Shown here in pieces: positions 19,098-28,381 of a DNA stretch of 64,000 bases (the first letter of the stretch is position 1; each line of letters starts with the position of its first letter). The stretch covers positions 1 to 64,000 of the forward strand of contig DASXTQ010000084.1 in the NCBI GenBank assembly GCA_036505295.1, given 5' to 3'. Under the pieces are notes generated by a model. That model saw only the letters and a list, made by a program, of their open reading frames with translations. It ran no database searches and was not told the DNA's origin. A program made the position numbers and the translations under genes. Origin of the DNA: WS-7 sp036505295 (GTDB lineage: Bacteria; Eisenbacteria; RBG-16-71-46; SZUA-252).

Positions 19098-20600
19098 CTA
19101 GCCTGAGTTCGTGACCCGCGTGGCGGCGCGCTCCAGAGCTGAAAGATGCGAGGAGCCGAGACGTATCGCCGAGGCCAGGAGCAGGCAGGCTTCGGCACGC
19201 GAGATATTTTTCGTCGACTGCGCGAGAGATTCGAATCCTGGGTCGAGAATCGGCACCGGCTTGACCGGTTCGACTTTGGCCCGCTTGGCCCGCTTGGCCC
19301 GCTTGGTCCGCGCGCGTTCGCCGCGAGCGGCGGCCTCTTTGGCGCTCCGGCCGGCCTTCGCAGCGGCAACCTTCCTCCGGGCCTCCGTCTCGGCGGCGGC
19401 GAGCCTGCGCGCCTCAAGTGCGGCGGTGACCGCGGCGTCGCGTCCCGCGAATTCCACGTTGAAATCGTTCGCAAGCTGGTCGGTTCCGATCCGAGCCAAG
19501 CTTGGGCTCTCGGCCGCGCGGCGATCCAGGCACCTGAGCACCAGCTCGAGAGCGTCCGACCGGCTCACATGATCCTCGGCGCGCTGGCCCGAGCGCTCGG
19601 TCTCGTCCAGGATTCCGGCATCCACGAGCGCGTCGAGGTTGGACCGGAACTCGTCCTTGGTGAAGGGGGTGCCCATGTGGAACATGGATACGAGGGCGGC
19701 GTAGAAGGCTCCCCGCGAGATGGAGTCGTCCGGATCGAAGCGCCTTTTCGTCCCCCACATCACGCCGTCCTTGATCGCGGCCAGGGCATAGCGGGACTGC
19801 CAGCTCCCGGGCTCCAAGTCCTCGAAGCGCATGACGCGGTCCTCGAGGAAGGCGAGCGGGTTCACCGTATGCGGAACGCCCGTCTGCGCGGGCTCCCCAT
19901 CGGCGAGGTCGGTATCCGATTCCTCGTCCGCGTCGGCGACTTCGGCGCTTTCCTCGATCCGATTCATCCGGATCTCCAGATGGAGGTGCGGAGCGGTCGC
20001 GCGCCCGGTCCGACCCACCTTGGCGATGGGCTGCCCCGCTGCCACGATCTCCCCCTTCTTGACGAGCACCGAGCGCGGCAAGAGATGCGCGTAGAGGGAG
20101 TAAACGACGTCCCCGTTCGGCAGCCTGTGCCGGATCACGACCCGGTTTCCCCAGCCGGTGCGCCAGCGATAGGCCGTCCGGTACCGGGTCGCATGGGCGT
20201 AGACCTGCTTGCCGTCCACGACCTTCGGGAGCTTGACCGTTTGAGCTTTGCGCACCTTGACCAGCGCATTGCCGTCGCTCACGTCGACGACTCCAGCGGC
20301 TATCGCCCGGACGACATGGCCGCTGGAGCCGGCGGAGAGATCCACGCCGTAGTGGACCCTCTGCGGCCGGCGGTTGCGGGCGCGGCGCACAGCGAGGTAG
20401 GGATCCGAAACGTGGAACCCCGCGAACTCACCCGGCGCCGGCTTCGTGAAATCCTGCTCGTTTCCTATTGGATAAACGAACGCCCGGGCGATCGGGGCCG
20501 ATTCTTCCGACTGGCCCGGGGTGGGAGCAAGGAGGCAGAGGAGGGCCGCGGTAATCGAAAAACGACACGCCCGGCGAATGATCGTGCCGCGGGGCCGCAC
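19098..20600 (-). CDS. secreted M23-family (LytM) peptidase with SLH-like C-terminus
   Basis: 500 aa with a signal peptide (ITAALLCLLAPTPGQSEE). The M23 metallopeptidase domain carries the zinc ligands in RVHYGVDLSAG (H-x3-D) and PHLHLEIRM (H-x-H), plus YSLYAHL. The second half contains segments like S-layer homology repeats (RFDPDDSISRGAFYAALVSMF; HVSRSDALELVLRCL; ISRAEACLLLASAIRLG), suggesting anchoring to the wall. A short basic (KRA)n tract comes from a 9-nt tandem repeat. Likely role: peptidoglycan cleavage or envelope remodelling. Confidence 0.85.
   Translation of the reverse strand: MRPRGTIIRRACRFSITAALLCLLAPTPGQSEESAPIARAFVYPIGNEQDFTKPAPGEFAGFHVSDPYLAVRRARNRRPQRVHYGVDLSAGSSGHVVRAIAAGVVDVSDGNALVKVRKAQTVKLPKVVDGKQVYAHATRYRTAYRWRTGWGNRVVIRHRLPNGDVVYSLYAHLLPRSVLVKKGEIVAAGQPIAKVGRTGRATAPHLHLEIRMNRIEESAEVADADEESDTDLADGEPAQTGVPHTVNPLAFLEDRVMRFEDLEPGSWQSRYALAAIKDGVMWGTKRRFDPDDSISRGAFYAALVSMFHMGTPFTKDEFRSNLDALVDAGILDETERSGQRAEDHVSRSDALELVLRCLDRRAAESPSLARIGTDQLANDFNVEFAGRDAAVTAALEARRLAAAETEARRKVAAAKAGRSAKEAAARGERARTKRAKRAKRAKVEPVKPVPILDPGFESLAQSTKNISRAEACLLLASAIRLGSSHLSALERAATRVTNSG
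19275..19310. repeat. 9-nt tandem repeat, four copies
   Basis: Four consecutive copies of a CTTGGCCCG unit (first and last with one substitution each) lie inside the M23 peptidase gene. On the coding strand they give the basic run KRAKRAKRAK. Being a multiple of three, copy-number change would keep the frame. Confidence 0.8.
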
Positions 20601-20603
20601 GCG

Positions 20604-21608
20604 CTAGTCGTTCCCTGGGGCCGCGCTGCTCTGCGGCAGTCCGAAGCGGAACGTCCAGTCGAGGAGCCTTCTCGCCTCCGCAAACCGGAGCCGGTTGCTC
20701 GGCGCCCCGAGCAACACCGCGGTCACCTCCGTGCCGGAGGGAGTCTCGACTAGGGTGGCGAGGCAGTAGCCGGCTTCGCTGATGAAGCCTGTCTTTCCAC
20801 CGGTGATGCGCCATTTGCTCCGGAGCAGTCGGTTCGTATTCACGAGCCGGTGGAGCTTCCGGTCCGAGGCGAATGTGTACGTCTGCTTCTGCATGATGGA
20901 GCTGACGATCGGATTGGAGGCGGCGGTCCGCAGCAGCGCGGCGATGGCCTGCGCCGTCGCCACGTTCTGCTCGCTCAGGCCGGTGGGCTCCACGAAACGC
21001 GCCCCCGTCAGACCCAGCGAATCCGCCAGCGTGTTCATTCTCTGAACGAACTCCTCGCTTGGAATGCCGCATGTTCGTACGAGCGCCTTCGTCGCGACGT
21101 TGTCCGAGGACATGAGCGCCGCGTGAAGGAGATCCCGAACCGTGATCTCCTCGCGTGGGCGAATGTGCGAACGGCTCGAGTTCTTCACGTCTTCTTGCGC
21201 AATCTCGACGACCTGGTCGAATTCCGGGGCGGTCTGGAAGAAGACGAGGGCGGTCATCAGCTTCGTCAGGCTCGCGATCGGATAGAGCTCTGCCGGATTC
21301 TTCTGGAAGAGCACCCGGTTGCTCGTCGCGTCCACGACGTAAGCCGCCTTAGCGTGCAGCCTCGGGATGCCATCCCGCGTAACCTGCGGCAGCGAGAAAG
21401 TCGCTCGCCTGCGTAGCCGGCGCCGCGGCCGGCGGGTACGCGTCCTCGAAGCGGTCGACGCCGTGACCGACGTGGATGCGAGCCTTGTACCGTCCGGGCC
21501 GGGCGAGCGTGCGTATTGCTGGGCTGGGGCGGCCGGGGCGTGCTCCGCCAGACCCAGTGTTACAAGGAGGCCACAAGCCAGGGAAATGAACGTTCGGCGA
21601 TAGGTCAT
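20604..21608 (-). CDS. dacA: D-alanyl-D-alanine carboxypeptidase (PBP5/6 type)
   Basis: Serine peptidase that trims peptidoglycan stem peptides. The three active-site motifs are all present: SLTK (with the nucleophile Ser), SSDN and KTG (WRITGGKTGF). The ATG at 21608 starts MTYRRTFISLACGLLVTLGLAEHAPAAPA, a good signal peptide (334 aa). A longer in-frame start at 21710 would bury it. The usual C-terminal beta domain and amphipathic anchor seem short or absent. It lies 3 nt upstream of the M23 peptidase, so the two peptidoglycan enzymes are probably co-transcribed. Confidence 0.93.
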   Translation of the reverse strand: MTYRRTFISLACGLLVTLGLAEHAPAAPAQQYARSPGPDGTRLASTSVTASTASRTRTRRPRRRLRRRATFSLPQVTRDGIPRLHAKAAYVVDATSNRVLFQKNPAELYPIASLTKLMTALVFFQTAPEFDQVVEIAQEDVKNSSRSHIRPREEITVRDLLHAALMSSDNVATKALVRTCGIPSEEFVQRMNTLADSLGLTGARFVEPTGLSEQNVATAQAIAALLRTAASNPIVSSIMQKQTYTFASDRKLHRLVNTNRLLRSKWRITGGKTGFISEAGYCLATLVETPSGTEVTAVLLGAPSNRLRFAEARRLLDWTFRFGLPQSSAAPGND

Positions 21609-21743
21609 AGGTTCCCAGCCCTCATCCGTGTGGGTCCCAGCGGGTTGTAGGAAAGGGACGTGGGATTGCCCCCCCACGCTTATCGGACTGGGCACTCCGA
21701 TATGTAGCAAAAACCGTACGCGTTGCGGTGCTAAAGACGTTAA

Positions 21744-21771
21744 ACGGGACGCATGCTAGCACGCGTCCCGT
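21744..21771 (-). terminator. hairpin upstream of dacA, possible terminator
   Basis: Perfect 9-bp arms (ACGGGACGC / GCGTCCCGT) with a 10-nt loop. On the minus strand it is followed by a mildly T-rich run (TTTAACGTCTTT). It could end the PDZ-gene transcript or act as a leader structure for dacA. Confidence 0.45.
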
Positions 21772-21815
21772 CCGGGTCCAACCTCTTTGGTGTCGGCGGT
21801 TGGGAAGAAGGGAGG

Positions 21816-21877
21816 GGCGGGTGGGTTTGAACAGTTCTCGATGGGCTCGAACCATCCAAAGGAAACACCCACCCGCC
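21816..21877 (-). terminator. long stem-loop just after the PDZ gene
   Basis: 11-bp perfect arms (GGCGGGTGGGT at 21816-21826, complement at 21867-21877) enclose a 40-nt loop, which itself holds a 5-bp hairpin (GATGG-TTCGAGC-CCATC on the minus strand). It starts 26 nt after the PDZ stop. No U-tract follows, so it is better described as a structured 3' end than as an intrinsic terminator. Confidence 0.5.
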
Positions 21878-21902
21878 GGTTTACTGGCTGCTCACAACAA
21901 TG

Positions 21903-22670
21903 TCAGTCCCCGCTGTCGTTGTCGTCCCGGCCGCGATCGTCAGAACGGTTTCGATCTCTGTTGTTGTCCAGGATGCCGCCGCGCTGAAGGTCGGACCGAA
22001 GATCGTGGATTTCCCGCTCCAGGCGCGCGAGATCCTCGTCGCGCAGCTTGGACAGTTGCTCCTGAATGTCGCGGAGCTGCCGCTCGAGGTCACCCTGATT
22101 CCGGCGAAACATCTGCATCCTGGGGCCGCCGTCGGGCCCGCCGCGGTCGCCGCCCGGACCTTCCCAACCCGGCATCGGCATGGGGGGGGTGGGGGCGTCG
22201 TTGCCCTCGGGGCGTGATCCGACCTTGAGGTTCAGAGTCTTCCGCACGCCGTCGCGCCAAATCAGTACGGGTACCTTCGAGCCCGGCTCCAAGTCACGCA
22301 CGAGCTGGACTAAGTCCGATGGATCGGGCGTCGCCTCGTGATTCACCTCCAGAATTACGTCCCCTCGCCTGACCCCGCCGTTGTCCGCTGGACTCCCGTC
22401 CTCCACGGCGTTGACGAGCGTCCCCTCCGTGGACTCCGGAATGCCTTTCGCGCGACGCAACGCGGCCGTGAGCCGCTGGACCTGGACGCCCAAGTACCCG
22501 GCTTGGGCATCGCGCTCCTCGCCATCGCGCGTGATACGGATGACTTTCTTTTCGGTTCCGCCCTTTGTGTCCTCGTCATCCGCGCGAGACACGGAGAGGG
22601 CCGCCGAGGAGAGGCCCAACCCCATGGCCAAAAGGGCGGCGCCCAAGGGCATCCATTGACGCAGCTTCAT
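21903..22670 (-). CDS. secreted PDZ-domain protein with C-terminal coiled coil
   Basis: 255 aa. A signal peptide (MKLRQWMPLGAALLAMGLGLSSAALSVSRA) precedes a PDZ domain (about residues 58-150) that starts YLGVQVQRL and contains GSPADNGGVRRGDVILEVN, as in HtrA/DegP proteases. No protease domain is present. A Gly/Pro/Met linker leads to a charged coiled coil (QGDLERQLRDIQEQLSKLRDEDLARLEREIHDLRSDL) and a highly charged tail. Probably a periplasmic scaffold or sensor. AGGAGG lies 6 nt upstream of the ATG. Confidence 0.85.
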   Translation of the reverse strand: MKLRQWMPLGAALLAMGLGLSSAALSVSRADDEDTKGGTEKKVIRITRDGEERDAQAGYLGVQVQRLTAALRRAKGIPESTEGTLVNAVEDGSPADNGGVRRGDVILEVNHEATPDPSDLVQLVRDLEPGSKVPVLIWRDGVRKTLNLKVGSRPEGNDAPTPPMPMPGWEGPGGDRGGPDGGPRMQMFRRNQGDLERQLRDIQEQLSKLRDEDLARLEREIHDLRSDLQRGGILDNNRDRNRSDDRGRDDNDSGD

Positions 22671-22771
22671 TCATGACCTCCTTGCAGGGCTGAAACTTAC
22701 AGGGCCACCTACGCCTCATCCAGGCACTACCGCCCCAGGGCTTCTAAAGTTCCAGCGGGGCGCCCCGGCGG

Positions 22772-24064
22772 CTAATGGCTGGGGGCCATTTTGAAGGAGA
22801 CGCATCCCTTGCCGAGGGCGCCGATTTTTCCGCACGAGGTGACGAGGGCGGGGCTCAGGTCTCTCAGGTGAAAGTCCCCCTTTTCGGGGTCGCAGAAGGC
22901 GGGATCCCCCACGATCGTATTCGCGGAGGGGCGGGCGCCCGGCCCGTCCAGCGATTGGATCAGGTTGCACTCATAGCGCGGGGCACTTTTCAGCTCGAGC
23001 ACAGCTTTGTTCTTGGCAGTGCTGTCGATGACGAAGATGTTGCGGACGATTTCGGGGGACACCTCCTGGGCGAAGATGGCGCCTCCCTCCGCATCGGCTC
23101 CGTTCCTATAGAAGGTGTTGCCGTACACGGACGGGTTCACTCCCGCCGTCCGGCGGCCGAGGATCTGAATCGCGGCGCCGGCGGCGGTCGCGCGGTTCCT
23201 ATTGAAAATGGAGGTTTGGAGCATGAGAGCGGCATGATCCGTCAGCAGGGCGCCACCCGTCGCCGCGCGGTTGGCGGTGAACACCGAGCTGCGGACACGA
23301 AGGTCGGCGCTATCCGTGGCGGCCAGGGCGCCACCCGCGACCGCGGAGGTGTTTCCCTTGAAGGTACAGTTCATGAACGCGAGCAACGAGTTCTCCCCGT
23401 TGGCGGCTCCTCCCGTGCCCCCGTCCGCGCGGTTCTCCTCGAAGAGGCAGCCGGTGGCGAGTTGAAGCACCGAGTTCACGAGCGACATCGCCCCTCCGGT
23501 TGCGCCATGGTTCGAGCGGAAGGTCACGCCAAAGACCTTCAGTTCGGAATCACTCGCGGTGAGTCCGCTGCCCTTGTTCTCCGAAATCTCGGAATCGGCG
23601 ATCCGGATGGCGCTCTGCCACGCAGCGATCCCCGTTTCCCAGTTCGATCGGATATCGCAGCTCTCGATCGCGAACGTTGTGTCCCGCAGACAGTAGATCC
23701 CGCTTCCCCCGGGCGCCTTCCCGCGCTGAATGCGGAACCCGTAGATCCCGCCGCGCACGACGCCCTCCACATGGAGTACCCGCACGCTATCCCGACCGTC
23801 CAAGATCGTTTCGGTCGGCCCTCCCTCGCCGAAGAGCACGAGCCGTTTCTTGAGGACGAACGGGCCGTTATAGGTTCCGGGCGAGACCCAAAGGGTGTCT
23901 CCCACGGCGGCCGCGTCGATGGCGGCTTGAAGGCGCTTGTATTGGCGGGGCACGAAAATGCGCTTCGCCTGCGCGGGCCCGGGAGCGAGGGGGCCCACGA
24001 GGAGGAGCGCCGCAAGCGCCGCAAGCGCGAGACGCCTCGAGTGGAGCCGGCGGATCGGAATCAT
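22772..24064 (-). CDS. secreted right-handed beta-helix protein
   Basis: 430 aa with a signal peptide (LALAALAALLLVGPLAPGPAQA). It has the start typical of periplasmic parallel beta-helix proteins (QYKRLQAAIDAAAVGDTLWVSPGTYNGPFVL). Many rungs follow, such as CTFKGNTSAVAGGALA and SVFTANRAATGGALL, matching the chlamydial-polymorphic-protein/right-handed helix style. It resembles pectate-lyase-fold proteins, but no catalytic site can be assigned. Its start overlaps the M16 stop (ATGA). Confidence 0.85.
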   Translation of the reverse strand: MIPIRRLHSRRLALAALAALLLVGPLAPGPAQAKRIFVPRQYKRLQAAIDAAAVGDTLWVSPGTYNGPFVLKKRLVLFGEGGPTETILDGRDSVRVLHVEGVVRGGIYGFRIQRGKAPGGSGIYCLRDTTFAIESCDIRSNWETGIAAWQSAIRIADSEISENKGSGLTASDSELKVFGVTFRSNHGATGGAMSLVNSVLQLATGCLFEENRADGGTGGAANGENSLLAFMNCTFKGNTSAVAGGALAATDSADLRVRSSVFTANRAATGGALLTDHAALMLQTSIFNRNRATAAGAAIQILGRRTAGVNPSVYGNTFYRNGADAEGGAIFAQEVSPEIVRNIFVIDSTAKNKAVLELKSAPRYECNLIQSLDGPGARPSANTIVGDPAFCDPEKGDFHLRDLSPALVTSCGKIGALGKGCVSFKMAPSH

Positions 24065-26760
24065 GCGACCCCGGGCGCCGGGGGATCCGCATCGTAGCTT
24101 CCCGCGATCGCCAGCGCATAGCCTCTGGGGCCAAGGTACTTTCTCGCGGCTGCGCGCACCTCCTCAAGCGAGACGCTGTTGATGATGGCGACGTAGCGCT
24201 CGATATAGTCCATGCCCAGCGCGTAGAGCTCGGCCCCAAGCAGCTGGGCGGCGACCCCGGAATTCGTCTCGAGCCTGACAGGGAAGACTCCGGTCATGTA
24301 GCTCTTCGCCTCCCCAAGCTCCGTCGGGGTGGGCCCCGCCTCGTGCATCTGCTTCACCTGGGTCCAGATCTCCTTCGCCGTCCGGTCCGCGTTCGCCGGG
24401 TTCGTCCCGGCCCGGATCTGAATCGGCCCCGCGCCGATCCCCGCGTTCAAATTCGAATAGACACCGTACACGAGCCCCTGCTTGTCGCGAAGGTTGTCCA
24501 TGAGGCGGCTCGAGAGGGAGCTCCCACCCAGGAGGTAATTCATGATCATGGCCGGGTAATAGTCGGGATCGGTTCGGGACAACCCCGGCAGGGCGTAGAC
24601 GACGTCGACCTGGGATTTCCCTTCCATGCGAACGGTTCGCCGCTCCGCGCGGTCGGGCGGCGCGATCCGCGGCACCGCGAGAGGCGCGGGGTTCTCAAGC
24701 TTCCGCCAGTCGCCGAACGATTGCGTCACCTGCTCGATCGTGGCCTTCGGGTCGATGTCTCCGACCAGAACCAACACGACCGTGTTGGGTCCATAGTGCG
24801 CGGCGTGGAACGATGTCAGGTCGTCGCGCGCGATCGCGCCGAGGGAAGCTTCGGTCCCGATGGGCGAATGGTGGAACGGGTGCCCGGGGTTGAAGAGAAT
24901 CTCATTCGCGACCTTCGAGGCCACGAAGGCTGTGTTTTCCTCGGCGACCTTGACCCGGATGATCTGCTCGTCGCGAGCCTTCTCGATCTGGTCCGGTGCA
25001 AAGGCCGGGTTCCGGAGCGCGTCGGCCAGGACAGCGAGCACCGTGCCGATGTCCTCCGCCAGCGCGTTCCCGGAGAATGTGGCGGTCTCGGGGCCCCCAT
25101 CGAAACGGAGACTCGCCCCGATGCTCTCGAGCGCCTCCGCCTGATCCAGCGCCGTGCGATTCGCGGTGCCCCTGTCCAGCATCGCTGCCACGAAGCTGGA
25201 GAGCCCGCCCTTTTCGGCCGGGTCGTAGATCGCGCCCGCCTTCACGAGACCGTGGATGGCGACGGTCGGATTCGCAGGATTCACCCGGAGCACGACCACG
25301 AGGCCGTTTGGAAGCTCGAATCGGACCGGCTCGATGGCGCGCGAAGGGGCCTTCGTCGCCGCGGCGGACCCGGCATCGTGCTCCTGGTATCGGTTTTCGG
25401 CGGGCCGACGAACGCGCCCCGCCCCCCCGCGCCTAACCCCCGCGCCTCGGGCGTGCCCTGCCGAGGGGCCCGTGGCGTCCGGGGGAAGCGGATCGTAGTG
25501 GCCGACCGTTCGTGCGTCCTCTAGGAGATATCCGCGCGCCACCCTTTGGATATCCTCGGGAGTCACGTTCGCGATCAGGTCGAGGTAGGTGTCCAGGTAT
25601 CGGTATGACCCCACGGTTTCGTAGTACCCCAATTGTTGCGCCAGGCTCCGAACGGAATCCCTGGAATACGTGAAGGATGCTTGGATCTGCTTTTTCGCCC
25701 GGCTCAGCTCACCCTGCGATGGGGGCTCCGCTTTCATCCGGCCCGCTTCCTCGAGCAGCGCCCGCTCCAGCTTGTCGAGCGGCACGCCGGGAGCCGCGGT
25801 GGCCTCGGCGATGAAGAAGAGGGGATCGCGCGCCGTCTCGTTCGCCGCCTCGGCATCCGTGGCGAGCTTTCCTTCGACGAGGGCCTGATAGAGGCGGGAC
25901 GCCTTCCCATGGCCCAAGATCATGCCCAGCAGGTCCAGGGCGTACGTGTCCGGGTCCGTGAGCGCCGGGGCCTTGTAGGCTACCATGAGGTAGCGCGTGT
26001 CCCCGGGCTTTCGAATCTTGAATCGACGCTCACCGATCTGCGGCGGCTCCACCGTCACGACGGGCGGCGGCTCCGGACCTCTCTCGATCAAGCCGAAGTG
26101 CTTCTTCACGAGCGCGAGCGCTTCGTCGCGCGCCGCGTCCCCCACGATGACGACCGTGGCGTTGTTGGGCAGATAATGGCTCCGGTAGTAGTCGCGAATT
26201 TGCTTCGTTCGAATCGCTTCGACGTCGCTTCTCCATCCGATCGTCGGCCAGTGATAGGGGTGTGCCTGGAAGGCCTGCGCGAAGAGCTCCGTGTAAAGCG
26301 CCCGGTGAGGATCATCCTCGTTCCGCTCAAGCTCCGAGCGAACGACGGTCATTTCGAGCCGATGCTCTTCCTCGGGGATGAGCGCATTCGTCATGCGATC
26401 GGCTTCAATCTCCATCGCCAGCTCTAGGCGGTCCGACGCGAGCACCTCGAAGTAGTTCGTGTAGTCCAGCGACGTCGCCGCGTTGAACGAGGCGCCGTTT
26501 CGCTGCAGAAGCCGCGCGATCTCGCCTTTGCCGTACTTCGGAGTTCCCTTGAACATCATGTGCTCGAGCAAATGGGAAATGCCCGTCATGCCGGTGCTCT
26601 CGTTTCGGGATCCGACCTTGTACCAGACCATGAACGAAACGACCGGCGCCCCCCGCACCTCCTGGATCAGAACTTTCAGACCGTTCTCGAGGACGGCCTC
26701 GAAGACCGGACTCCCCTTCTTCACCAGTTCCCGGCGGGTCGCCGTGGGCGATTGGCTCAT
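24061..26760 (-). CDS. M16-family zinc metallopeptidase, two fused domains
   Basis: 899 aa from the ATG at 26760 (MSQSPTATRREL), with GAGAGGGGA-like Shine-Dalgarno upstream. The first M16 half has the inverted zinc motif HLLEHMMFKGTPKYGKGE (HxxEH) with the distal Glu in RSELERNEDDP. The second half (from about residue 465) has the M16 fold (FELPNGLVVVLRVNPANPTV, LLGGSSLSSRLMDNLRDKQGLVYGVYS) but lacks HxxEH, as in the non-catalytic partner of heterodimeric M16B enzymes. An Arg/Gly-rich linker joins the halves. No clear signal peptide at this start. Confidence 0.92.
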   Translation of the reverse strand: MSQSPTATRRELVKKGSPVFEAVLENGLKVLIQEVRGAPVVSFMVWYKVGSRNESTGMTGISHLLEHMMFKGTPKYGKGEIARLLQRNGASFNAATSLDYTNYFEVLASDRLELAMEIEADRMTNALIPEEEHRLEMTVVRSELERNEDDPHRALYTELFAQAFQAHPYHWPTIGWRSDVEAIRTKQIRDYYRSHYLPNNATVVIVGDAARDEALALVKKHFGLIERGPEPPPVVTVEPPQIGERRFKIRKPGDTRYLMVAYKAPALTDPDTYALDLLGMILGHGKASRLYQALVEGKLATDAEAANETARDPLFFIAEATAAPGVPLDKLERALLEEAGRMKAEPPSQGELSRAKKQIQASFTYSRDSVRSLAQQLGYYETVGSYRYLDTYLDLIANVTPEDIQRVARGYLLEDARTVGHYDPLPPDATGPSAGHARGAGVRRGGAGRVRRPAENRYQEHDAGSAAATKAPSRAIEPVRFELPNGLVVVLRVNPANPTVAIHGLVKAGAIYDPAEKGGLSSFVAAMLDRGTANRTALDQAEALESIGASLRFDGGPETATFSGNALAEDIGTVLAVLADALRNPAFAPDQIEKARDEQIIRVKVAEENTAFVASKVANEILFNPGHPFHHSPIGTEASLGAIARDDLTSFHAAHYGPNTVVLVLVGDIDPKATIEQVTQSFGDWRKLENPAPLAVPRIAPPDRAERRTVRMEGKSQVDVVYALPGLSRTDPDYYPAMIMNYLLGGSSLSSRLMDNLRDKQGLVYGVYSNLNAGIGAGPIQIRAGTNPANADRTAKEIWTQVKQMHEAGPTPTELGEAKSYMTGVFPVRLETNSGVAAQLLGAELYALGMDYIERYVAIINSVSLEEVRAAARKYLGPRGYALAIAGSYDADPPAPGVA

Positions 26761-26774
26761 GGACGCGTCCCCTC

Positions 26775-28226
26775 TCATCCGGCGCGCTTGAGGGCCGCCA
26801 CGCATTCGATGTGGGGTGTATGGGGGAACATGTCGACGGGCTGGATCCATTCGAGCGCGAATCGCGATTCGCAGAGGAGCGCCAAGTCGCGGCCCAGCGT
26901 GCTCGGATTGCACGATATGTAGACCAGCCGCGGCGAGCCCAATTGGATGAGGCGGCCCACGACTCCGGGATGCAGTCCCGCGCGCGGCGGATCGACGAGC
27001 ACCGCGTGGATCTCCGGGCGGCCGGGGGATCCCGAGGCATCGCGCCCCCCCAAGTCAAGGCGGTCGCGCAGCACTTCCAACGCTTCCCCCCTCCAGAAGC
27101 GCGCGTTCGTGATGCCGTTCCGCTCGGCGTTTCGCTCTGCGTCCCGCACGGCAATCTCGGAAGATTCGATCCCGATCGCCTCGGCCGACCTCATCGCGAT
27201 GGGGAGGGTGAACGTGCCGGTGCCTGAGTACACGTCCAGGACCCGCTCCGTTCCGGTCAGGGCGAGCGCTTCCAGCGCCGAATCCAGAAGGCGTTCCGCC
27301 TGCTCGGTGTTGGTCTGAAAGAATGAGTTGGAGGAGATCTCGAACGTAAGGCCCCCGAAGCGCTCCAGAATCGTCGGCTGCCCCTCGAGCAGGCGCTCCT
27401 CCTCCCCGAGCGCGACCTGCGCCTTCCGCCGCGTGAGATTCAAGACGACGCTGGCGACGGAGGGGAAGGCGCCCCGCAAAGCCGCCGCCAGCCGCTCGAG
27501 CGCCGGATGCGTCTCGCTTGCGACGATGTTGACCATCACCTGGCCGGTCCGCATCCCTTCGCGCACGACCAGAAATCGGAGGAGGCCCGTGTGGCGCCTC
27601 AGATCGTACGGCGGCAGCGCTTCCCTCTGCGCGAAGTCACGCACGAACGCGACGATCTCGCTGGAGATGGGGGTCGCGATATGGCAGCGCTCGAGATCGA
27701 ACGGCTTGTCGAAAAGCCCGCGCCGGTGGAGGCCCAGCGTCAACCGATCCCCGTCCTTGCCGAACGAGTATTCCATCTTGTTCCGGTAGTGAAAGAGGTT
27801 CGTCGCCGGCAGGATCGGCCGTGAGGGAACCCGGAGCCGGCCCAAATGGGCGAGGCACGCCTCGACTTGGCGCACCTTGTGCCGAAGCTGCTCCTGATAG
27901 TCGAGATCCTGAAACCGGCATCCCCCGCAGATGGGAACGTGGCCGCAGCGCGCCGGCACCCGGGAAGGGGAGGGGGCGAGGATCTCCACGGCCCGCGCCT
28001 CCGCGTATTGACGCCGCTTCCGGTAGACCGTTGCGAGCACACGGTCTCCCGGGAGGGCATTCTCCACGAACACGACGAACCCACCGATTTTGGCCAGCGC
28101 CTTTCCGCCGAAGGCGAGGTCGGAGATCGTGAGATCGAGCGTCTGGCCGCGTCGGGCCGGAGCCTGGTTTTCAGCCGACCCAAGGGCGGGTGAAACCCCC
28201 GCCGGGGTCGGTTCCGTCGAATCCAT
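26775..28226 (-). CDS. 23S rRNA (uracil-C5)-methyltransferase, RlmD/RumA family
   Basis: 483 aa. An N-terminal TRAM domain (TLDLTISDLAFGGKALAKIGGFVVFVENALPGD) is followed by the Fe-S cluster cysteines (CGHVPICGGC, plus a later Cys in LERCH). The SAM-binding domain (VLDVYSGTGTFTLPIA) and the catalytic pair (VDPPRAG and ISCNPSTLGRDL with the nucleophilic Cys) complete the RNA m5U methyltransferase layout. The target could be U1939 or U747 of 23S rRNA; the sequence alone does not separate RlmD from RlmC/RlmCD. Confidence 0.92.
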   Translation of the reverse strand: MDSTEPTPAGVSPALGSAENQAPARRGQTLDLTISDLAFGGKALAKIGGFVVFVENALPGDRVLATVYRKRRQYAEARAVEILAPSPSRVPARCGHVPICGGCRFQDLDYQEQLRHKVRQVEACLAHLGRLRVPSRPILPATNLFHYRNKMEYSFGKDGDRLTLGLHRRGLFDKPFDLERCHIATPISSEIVAFVRDFAQREALPPYDLRRHTGLLRFLVVREGMRTGQVMVNIVASETHPALERLAAALRGAFPSVASVVLNLTRRKAQVALGEEERLLEGQPTILERFGGLTFEISSNSFFQTNTEQAERLLDSALEALALTGTERVLDVYSGTGTFTLPIAMRSAEAIGIESSEIAVRDAERNAERNGITNARFWRGEALEVLRDRLDLGGRDASGSPGRPEIHAVLVDPPRAGLHPGVVGRLIQLGSPRLVYISCNPSTLGRDLALLCESRFALEWIQPVDMFPHTPHIECVAALKRAG

Positions 28227-28267
28227 CCCCGGAGTCTACACCATCGTTTCCGCTCAGGATCGGGGCG

Positions 28268-28279
28268 TTCGGTACCGAA
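28268..28279. promoter_or_regulatory. 12-bp palindrome in a divergent promoter region
   Basis: TTCGGTACCGAA is a perfect palindrome in the 155-bp gap between the leftward methyltransferase gene and the rightward outer-membrane/cupredoxin/kinase operon. It could be an operator, but nothing shows which protein would bind. Confidence 0.35.
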
Positions 28280-28381
28280 AATTACGTCGACGCGCTTTGT
28301 CCCCGGAAGGCCGAGGTAGAGGTGCGATCCGGGGCGGCGGGCGGGCGGTGATCGCTAGATTCGTTCAAGGAGGAACCGAAC

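Noticed and set aside
21816..21877. tRNA gene suggested by a T-arm-like hairpin (GATGG-TTCGAGC-CCATC)
   Set aside because: No acceptor, D- or anticodon arms can be built around it, and it is enclosed by an unrelated 11-bp stem.
24343..25524. Plus-strand ORF of 393 codons across the M16 gene
   Set aside because: Antisense to the certain M16 peptidase gene; no domain character.
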